Both the position numbers and the translations under genes were made by a program. DNA of 64,000 nt from Plectrocnemia conspersa (lineage: Eukaryota > Arthropoda > Insecta > Trichoptera > Polycentropodidae): positions 143,260-207,259 of the forward strand of contig VTFK01000592.1 in assembly GCA_009617715.1 (NCBI GenBank). Direction: 5' to 3'. Every line of letters starts with the position of its first letter. Position 1 is the first letter of the stretch. Below are positions 57,510 to 64,000 of the stretch, in pieces. The notes under the pieces are model-generated. The model saw only the letters and a list, made by a program, of their open reading frames with translations, had not been told where the DNA came from and ran no database searches.

Positions 57510-58225
57510 AAACGAAACTAGGAAAAAATTGACCGATTACTTCTAGTACTGTGTGGCATCTTAAATTAAAATCTAGCACATATTTTGTTACAGATCTTGT
57601 ATATTAGACATCAAAAAGTAATAATAATAATAAGCTGAGATATTTATTATATTGCTGTATAATTGTTGTTAGATTGTCAAATATAATAAAAAATATTAAT
57701 AACACATTGTGCAAGCACTTCCAAAAAATATATTTTTTTATACATTTATTATAAAAAAATTCATTAAAGAACACAATTCTAAAATACAATATATCAATGT
57801 TTGAAGAATCAACAGATTGGCACATTGCCATAAAAAAATGACAGATTTGTTCTTAACAACCATGTTTGGCTTTAACAAAACTTTATATTTCCAATTGCAA
57901 AAAGTTAATTAAACCACTGTTTATATAAAATATTATAAACAGTACTTTAGATGAGTTTATTTAATGTTTTTTTTATTATCTAGCATGGACAGTAAATTTA
58001 ATTCAAACGAACTGATTTCATGTGAAAATAAAATTTTCATGGTTTTAATAAAAGTAAATGATCTATGGTACAAAAAATCGTGGCTTTATAATAACGTAGA
58101 AGGATTAATTTAGATTTTTCGGTCAATATAATTCATTAAACCAAATTAAGCACTTAATTTTAAACGTCAGATGTACATCACCCAACAGTAAATTTCTTAG
58201 TACGTACATAAATTCCTTAACGAGC
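57510..58225. other. AT-rich DNA with short TAA run
   Basis: A (TAA)n microsatellite of about six units lies at about 57614-57631. No gene was seen. Confidence 0.4.
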
Positions 58226-58229
58226 ATTT

Positions 58230-58800
58230 TAACCGCTTTTATGACAATTGCAGCCCTAATCGTTTAACCATTGAAATTTATGCGCAATCTCGGCAAACGA
58301 TCGTTAAAGTCAATTAGGTCGAAAATATAACAGTGAAAATTCAGAAAACTTCCCGTGAAAATTTAACGTTTACGTCTCGAAATTAAATGACCGCATTGCA
58401 AGAAAGTTAACCCCTTGAGGTCTAATACGTACGTGACTTGATATTTCCTTTGCTTTAAGACCTTAATTTAATCTGCATTAGCCTGACGCGTATTATAAAC
58501 ATACACGATGTAAAACTATGCACTTGGGTTTTTATTGTGTCGTAAACGTTTTATTCGCGTGTATGTGTAGTAAGAACCGGAGAAAGTTTTCCCAAAAGCT
58601 CATAAAACCCGTCATAATTTTCCATGAGGGAAAAAATGACGTTCGTTCAGTCAAAGTTGGAAGCGGCTCTCGTCGGTGGTTAGTCCGGATAAATATGTCG
58701 TTATCGGCGCTGAAGGTGTTAAAGTTGAGGAGTGTGCGTAAAGTTTTATCCGAGCAAAGCTCCAACGTTGTTGTTTTACACAAGTTTTAAAAGCTCCAGC
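58230..58800. other. GC-richer unique island
   Basis: Includes a TTAA-type end-like TTAACCCCTTGAGGTC at 58408 with ACGTACGTG just inside; no partner was found. The part at 58518-58790 is open on both strands (90 and 83 codons), which points to composition rather than a gene. No domain was recognised. Confidence 0.3.
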
Positions 58801-58809
58801 TTTTTGTGC

Positions 58810-59250
58810 AAAGTAATATAATTGTGTAAATTATTTCTTTGGAGAGATTTGTTTCTGTTTTTGTTTTCAATTTATTTGCTGAATTAATTGTTTACAATAC
58901 TAATACATTTCAGTCTGCTTAAAATATCTCACGCCATTTAAAAATACAAACAAACTCAAACAAAAAAAACTTTGCAATTTCAAATAAATTCTTTACAAAA
59001 GAAATTTTGTTTAAGTGTAAGTTTTTTATTTCATTTAACGAATTCCGCATGATTAAGAAATAACTCATTATGCTATTACAATTTGATACAATTAAATTAT
59101 AAATTTAACCCTTTGCACTCGCGTTAAAATAATTAAATACAGACACTACATATAAAGTGTAGAATTACAACAAATATTAATTTATAACATTAATCAAATA
59201 TAAAAATAAATTGAACAGTCATCAAATAATAAAAATGTTTAATAATTATA
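58810..59250. other. AT-rich DNA, no gene seen
   Basis: A TTAACCCTTTGCACTCGCG at 59106 resembles a TTAA-transposon end, without a partner. Confidence 0.35.
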
Positions 59251-59256
59251 AACATA

Positions 59257-59520
59257 TCTAAACCGAATTTTGACATTGGTCAAAAAAAAAAAAAAAAAAT
59301 AATTATCGCTTCTCAGAAGTCAAAAATTTACGGCAAAATCAATAAAATCGAGCGTTCCGACTGCTGCACTTGGGAAAACAATGATTCCATCATGACAAAT
59401 GCCTGAGCGTTTCCACTGCGACGGCGCTGGCACGATTTTTTTGCTTTTGACGTGGATTTTTGACTTCTAAAAAATAATAAATATTTTTTGCGCTCTCCTT
59501 TTGTCAAAATTCGGCTTAGA
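59257..59520. mobile_element. Foldback element A
   Basis: The left end TCTAAACCGAATTTTGACA and the complement of the right end TCTAAGCCGAATTTTGACA are inverted copies. Both arms continue inward with AGAAGTCAAAAAT, CAAAA-x-CAATAAAATCG and GCGTTCC-x-ACTGC blocks. The left arm carries a poly(A) run (59282-59299), and the centre (59365-59405) is asymmetric. It is an older relative of element B, 42 bp away. No coding content. Confidence 0.78.
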
Positions 59521-59561
59521 TGTGCTTCATACGATTCTCCTCCTATAATTGAGGAACATAT

Positions 59562-59795
59562 AAACCGAATTTGGCCCAATAGAAGAGCGCAAAAAACAAT
59601 TATCACTTCTCAGAAGTCAAAAATCCACGTCAAAAGCAATAAAATCGTGCCGTCGCCGTCGCAGTGGGAACGCTCGTTACCGAGCGTTCCCACTGCGACG
59701 GCGACGACACGATTTTAATGCTTTTGACGTGGATTTTTGACTTCTGAGAAGTGAAAATTGTTTTTTGCGCTCTCCTATTAACCAAAATACGGTTT
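59562..59795. mobile_element. Foldback element B, near-perfect palindrome
   Basis: A 234-bp inverted repeat symmetric about 59678.5 with a 4-nt spacer TTAC at 59677-59680. The inner about 90 bp of each arm are almost identical, including GAGCGCAAAAAACAATT, CACTTCTCAGAAGTCAAAAA, TCCACGTCAAAAGCA and CGTCGCAGTGGGAACGCTCG. The outer ends read AAACCGAATTTGG and AAACCGTATTTTGG. The GC-rich core would form a very stable hairpin in DNA or RNA. Open frames across it on both strands are artefacts of the palindrome. Confidence 0.92.
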
Positions 59796-59799
59796 GAAA

Positions 59800-60120
59800 A
59801 TACTTTGATCAACCCTTTTATATAAGAAGTCCATAGTAATATCGGTAAGGAAATGCAGATAAACTGTGGAGCAATATGTGAGATGCGATGTTTGCCTGTA
59901 TTTATTCTTCCGCTTATTTACCCCTGCGAAATGAGTTGGTCAAGTTTATATTTTGGACTTGATGAAAGTTTTAAAACCATAATTAGTTTTGGAACTATTA
60001 TTAGGTTAGGTTTGGGTTTGAACAGCAAATGAGCGTTTTGCGACAATATCTAAGTAAAAAAAAATAAAAGTCATAATATATAAATTTTAGAGTCCACACT
60101 TAATATTAAATTTTGTCATT
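59800..60120. other. AT-rich DNA, no gene seen
   Basis: Only a chance TTAGGTTAGG doublet at about 60003; no telomeric array. Confidence 0.4.
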
Positions 60121-60124
60121 ACAC

Positions 60125-60665
60125 TAAAATAAGATATTTCAGAACCACTCTTGTTTTGCTTTTTTCTGTGAAAGTGGAAATATTTAATATATGAATATGC
60201 TAATCGTAAAAACAACTAAAAGGGCTCACCCGTCCCAATGTATTGCTGACAGCAAAAATGTGTTTCTACTATGAGGCAAAGGATTAACGCCCTGATTTTA
60301 CATACAAAATTTGCTCTTTTCATATTCGTAAAAATGAAAATTATTATTTTTGCTACTTCTAAATCGATGATAAATAATAATTTTATATCAAGAAATTATT
60401 ATCAAAATTGCATTGCAGCATTAAAAAAAACTGTTCACATCCCTTGCTAGAGAGCTAACCATCAACCGATAGATAACAAGCGATCAAGACTCTTAAAGAT
60501 CATAAATCACTGATGGTAAATAATAACAATAAATTAAAATGTCATTTTTTGTGTACAACCGTCCTCCATGTATGCCGTGTGTATTTTTTGCAAATACTTG
60601 CATTTAATTTTTTTATTAAATGGAAAAAATTTGAGGATACCGAAACGAAATGTGTCATTAAACTT
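60125..60665 (-). repeat. Unknown repeat family, copy B
   Basis: Reverse-complement partner of 54950-55535. The best conserved block is GGGCTCACCCGTCCCAATGT with TGTGTTTCTACTATGAGG, about 60229-60280. The inverted pair encloses 4.6 kb that contains the SINE fragment, the 56.4/57.4 kb direct repeats and both foldback elements. The 98-codon plus frame at 60513-60809 crosses the repeat border and is not conserved in copy A. Confidence 0.82.
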
Positions 60666-60669
60666 ACAT

Positions 60670-61435
60670 TATGGACTGTTAAATATATCCCTTTTCGATT
60701 CACTAACTTTTTAATCTCTAAAAAAATTTCAAGATATTTTTGCATCTCAAAAAAATACGAGAAATTTATTTATATAAATAAAAATAAAATATTATATTTA
60801 ACCAGTTAGAAATAACAAGGTTATTTTTTAAACTTGCAGGTACCCGGTTCCGGTTTTACCTAGGTCAGTAGCCTTACTAAGGGTAAAATGTAACCTGAAG
60901 TAAGTGGCTCTCTTTTTATTTTTTATCAAATCTGTACTTCTTTCAAAGAGGTAACAGTAAGACTGAAAATATTTGGTAAAAAATTCTGGTTAGCTTTAAA
61001 GACAGAATGAGGTATTTTTCTCATCCCTAATCTCAAGTATTGCAAAGAGGAAGAAGGCTTCTTTTGTCTGTCGGCGACTGTCTAACTGGGGTTCGCGTTT
61101 CTGAAGAAGCTCACGTTGATCACTAAGTCATGAGGTTGATAAGTTTGTAATAGTATTATATCATTTTAAGCTATGTTTTGCCGTAGGCGACATGAATATG
61201 TGAATTGGGATAACTAAAATTAGTACATTTACTCATAGGAAAAGCTTTGTATTTATGGTGTATTTTTAGATTAATCCTTGATGATTCTGTTCGCAAACTT
61301 TAATGAGTTTTTTACTGTGCCTCTAGAAATATTATATTTACAGATATGGTCCATTAGCGACGGATTCTTTTATAATATATTTTTTAAAGCTTAACTTCTA
61401 TTGACGTACCTTCACGATCACAATCAAAATCCGAC
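60670..61435. other. Mixed DNA with weak coding-like patch
   Basis: On the minus strand about 61110-60850 stays mostly open for about 90 codons with two stops (for example QTKEAFFLFAILEIRDEKN), and resembles decayed coding sequence of unknown type. I cannot assign a family. Confidence 0.3.
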
Positions 61436-61439
61436 ATTC

Positions 61440-61840
61440 AAATAGGGCGCATTATACAATTGGCACACGTCTCAAATTTAAAAATTCCCAAGCGACTTTT
61501 TCGTTATACCTACACAGCATAGCAGACGCCAAAATTGTCAATATTTTCAGCCCGACTGAATGAGAAATTGGAACAAAGCAAATATGCACGGGGCAAACAC
61601 CCGATGGGATAAAACTCACCCCCGCGAAATTTTGATTCGACAACGAGAACTGAGGTGCGGGGACACCTTTGATGTCGCCGCGCGATTAGGCGGAACTGGT
61701 AGTTACGTCACAAATTTGCATTTCAGGACGAACGTCCTTTGGGAAATGAATATTAATCCGAGTAAAAAGTCGACGCTCGTTTTTTACGCTAGATATTGAA
61801 TTCGTCAAAGACGTTCAGATTCAAATGACTACTTACATAA
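61440..61840 (+). repeat. Island containing duplicated segment, copy 1
   Basis: A GC-richer block whose right part (61690-61835) recurs at 62325-62470 on the same strand. Shared landmarks are TACATTTCAG-like sequence, GTCCTTTGGGAAATGAATAT, AGTAAAAAGTCGACG, ATATTGAATTC and TCAAAG. A 79-codon plus frame (61560-61799) crosses it, but a 1-bp indel breaks that frame in the other copy, so selection on protein is not indicated. Confidence 0.65.
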
Positions 61841-62319
61841 GTGAGTCATGCTGAAAGCTTTAAAATATTTATTAACTAGCAACCTCTCATAATTAAGTCA
61901 TTATAATTTAAGCAACCTACAAAATGATATGTCTGGTTAATTCTTCGGTTATATGAATCACTCTTTTAATATATTTTCACTTGCTTAAAGTTATTGAATG
62001 AGTAACTATGATTGTTTAGCATAAATTGACAAGACTGACTGGTCCATATTAATGCACAATTTATAACTATTTTATAAATATGGGTTACTTTAATGCATTT
62101 CTATAGATCAGAAAATGATGACGTCTTGTGAGAATAACTTTGCAACCTTTCACAATTTAGTTAGGATCCAAATCTGGCCCAGAAAAATGTATCGTCTTTA
62201 ACTTTTTAAAGTCATATTTAAGATATATGATAGACAATAATATGGACCAAGTTGAAAAAAAAAACAGTACACAAAAATAAAAATTATCTCTGAAACTCTT
62301 TTTAAAAATATTTTTCGAT

Positions 62320-62470
62320 TTATGTGTCAACCGATTGTGACGTCTCTAATTTACATTGGAGATCGAAGTCCTTTGGGAAATGAATATTAATGTAAGTAAA
62401 AAGTCGACGTTCGTTTGCAACGTAAAATATTGAATTCATCAAAGGCGCTTTCGATTGAAATTTGTACCTG
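62320..62470 (+). repeat. Duplicated segment, copy 2
   Basis: Partner of 61690-61835, 634 bp downstream and about 75-80% identical by eye. The rest of the island (61440-61685) is not duplicated. Confidence 0.65.
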
Positions 62471-62479
62471 CTGTATACA

Positions 62480-63340
62480 AATTGATTCGTCTTGTTGTGC
62501 CTAATCAAAAGATGAATGGTTTCGATTGTATGATGATGCAAATGTAATTAATTCTGGAACGTTAAATTGGGAGATTTATTCCGCAGCAATAGCTAAGAGC
62601 ATTAGGTACGAAAGAGGATAATTCGTTTCAGAGCTACAAGGGTTTTGTTTACGTTTGTATTTATTAAATTTACATTTTAATATATCAGGGATTGCATAAT
62701 AGTATAATATAAAATAAATAGGTCCAATTTAACTTTGCATTAATTGTAATGTAGCTATCTAATATGTATAAATTTAAATATAATTTATTAATGCGGATAC
62801 TACAACAATTAACGGACCTCTTATTTACCTAATGTTTTTTTTATAATCAGAGATAATTATCCTGGTATTAGTATTTTTTCAGTGTATATATAAGGAAGAA
62901 TACTTTTGATGGAATGCCATTTTTTTAATATTTAGGGTTGTTATATTTTTAAATTGATCTATATGTTATACACTACATAAATTTTGAATTAAGAGATTGC
63001 TTAAAATTGCTTTTAGAGTCGGTGTACTAATCCTTGTTTATCAAAGAGGCTTTTACCTGTGTGTATTTATAATGTAGAATAAATTTTATAAATAATAAAT
63101 ATAAAAATATATTTTACTTAAGTTGACATTAAAATGTAATATGTATATAAATAAAATCTTATAATTTTTATATACTAATTTAATAAAAATATTTGTATTT
63201 ATTTTAAATGAAATATTAAAATAACTATTAATAAAATTTAAGCCCTCGAGAATTTTCATTTAAAACCCATGATTAATAACAACATTAAACCTTTCTGAAA
63301 GCACTGAATAAACTGACACTAAATGGACATGTGTAATTAT
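62480..63340. other. AT-rich DNA, no gene seen
   Basis: No supported feature. Confidence 0.4.
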
Positions 63341-63345
63341 ATCTC

Positions 63346-64000
63346 GCTATTAATATGACAACCAGATTATTTTAACCTTATATACATTTTTTTATATTAA
63401 GTTTCAGAGACAATCTAACAAAATTGGAGACTGAAGAAGCTTCGTTTTATCGCCTTGGCTCACTTCACATTTCCATATTCTCGCAGTGTTATCTGGTGCA
63501 TGAGGATGCATCTTCATTTTGAAAGCCTCTTGAAGCCGTATATCGCCATATGCGTCACACACGTATGATATTTGTATTTTTTTTACAAGAATGCATGCAC
63601 TTTACCGTGCAATCTTGGCAAATGTGACTTATCTAGTGTCGCTGTATATATAAAAGCTTTTATCTCTCAGCTTTACAAATTCAATACATAAACATTCGCA
63701 TTACAGAGAGCGATGACTTTAGCGACGGCCAACCCTTAAAATATTTACGAGTAAAGTTCAACGTGAGAATATGAGTATTTATTACACGAAAAATATGCTA
63801 TACAAAATAAATATTTGTAAAGCATCCAGGATATTTTTTTAATAAAAAAATATTTATCGATTGAGGACGCGTCGAATCAAACATTTTCTTAGCTTCTTTG
63901 AATAATATTTTTAGTACTACAATAAATAATTTAATATTCAAAGTAACTCCTCATGCTGAATAAGTTTTCAAACTATTGCTCTAGATGACGGAACTTTTAC
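63346..64000 (-). repeat. Young 650-bp repeat, copy 2 (inverted)
   Basis: Reverse complement of 33234-33884, near 98% identical by eye, with its last matching bases only a few nucleotides from the window end. Flanks of the two copies are unrelated on the side that can be seen (63346 outward). The true outer boundary near 64000 cannot be fixed here. Confidence 0.88.

Noticed and set aside
58518..58790. 90-codon plus and 83-codon minus frames in a GC-richer island
   Set aside because: Open on both strands over the same bases, with no domain or splice signals; typical by-product of lower AT content.
59328..59812. Open frames of 60-92 codons on both strands across 59.3-59.8 kb with similar peptides
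   Set aside because: They share peptides only because the two foldback palindromes repeat the same DNA on both strands; they are not genes.
60003..60020. TTAGGTTAGG, the insect telomere repeat
   Set aside because: Only two units, with no array or subtelomeric context.
1..64000. CRISPR arrays, operons, ribosome binding sites, bacterial terminators or integrons
   Set aside because: Composition, the absence of long frames, and metazoan transposon relics show eukaryotic DNA; no regularly spaced direct repeats were seen.

Overview
This is a eukaryotic window, very AT-rich and most likely from an insect or another arthropod. It holds no rRNA, intact tRNA, operon or CRISPR array, and no complete host protein-coding gene that I can recognise. 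The arthropod call rests on composition and on the transposon mix seen by translation: relics of P-element/THAP9, mariner, several hAT types, RTE/BovB-like and Jockey-like LINEs, a tRNA-derived SINE, and TTAA-flanked piggyBac-like MITEs. I cannot name the species. The window looks like intergenic sequence or the inside of a very long intron. One possible 50-nt exon (35973-36022, + strand) is the only splice-like host signal I would defend.

Layout. 1-5 kb: AT-rich DNA with local duplications (1.3-2.0 kb) and a GC-richer island (2.15-2.62 kb). 5-10 kb: an island with a doubled homeodomain-type site, a SINE relic, a truncated repeat copy, a TIR element with a decayed unfamiliar transposase (6.88-7.57 kb), a large island (7.6-8.3 kb) and a 427-bp tandem duplication (9.26-10.1 kb). 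12.97-14.23 kb: a P-element transposase relic. 14.8-17.05 kb: a graveyard of SINE, Jockey-like LINE, mariner and an LTR-like repeat. 17-30 kb: mostly featureless AT-rich DNA broken by islands and one piggyBac-like MITE. 30.4-35.5 kb: a ZMYM1-type hAT tail, a second LTR-like copy, one copy of a roughly 98% identical repeat, a long-TIR MITE and a second mariner scrap. 36.9-40.0 kb: an RTE-like LINE apparently split by a hAT element. 41-48 kb: a LINE RT scrap, a SINE, a 0.6-kb TIR element and a TTAA element. 52.3-52.8 kb: a third hAT relic. 53-64 kb: a TTAA MITE, an inverted pair of unknown repeats (54.95/60.13 kb), two foldback palindromes (59.26-59.80 kb), a local duplication (61.7/62.3 kb) and the inverted second copy of the young 650-bp repeat running off the window end.

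All transposase and RT reading frames are broken by stops and frameshifts, so none looks able to make protein. The 33.2/63.3 kb repeat pair is far more similar than anything else here and is the only clearly recent event. Unique, GC-richer islands recur every few kb and are the best candidates for host cis-regulatory sequence, but that function is inference. All translations and identities were read by eye; no database search was run.
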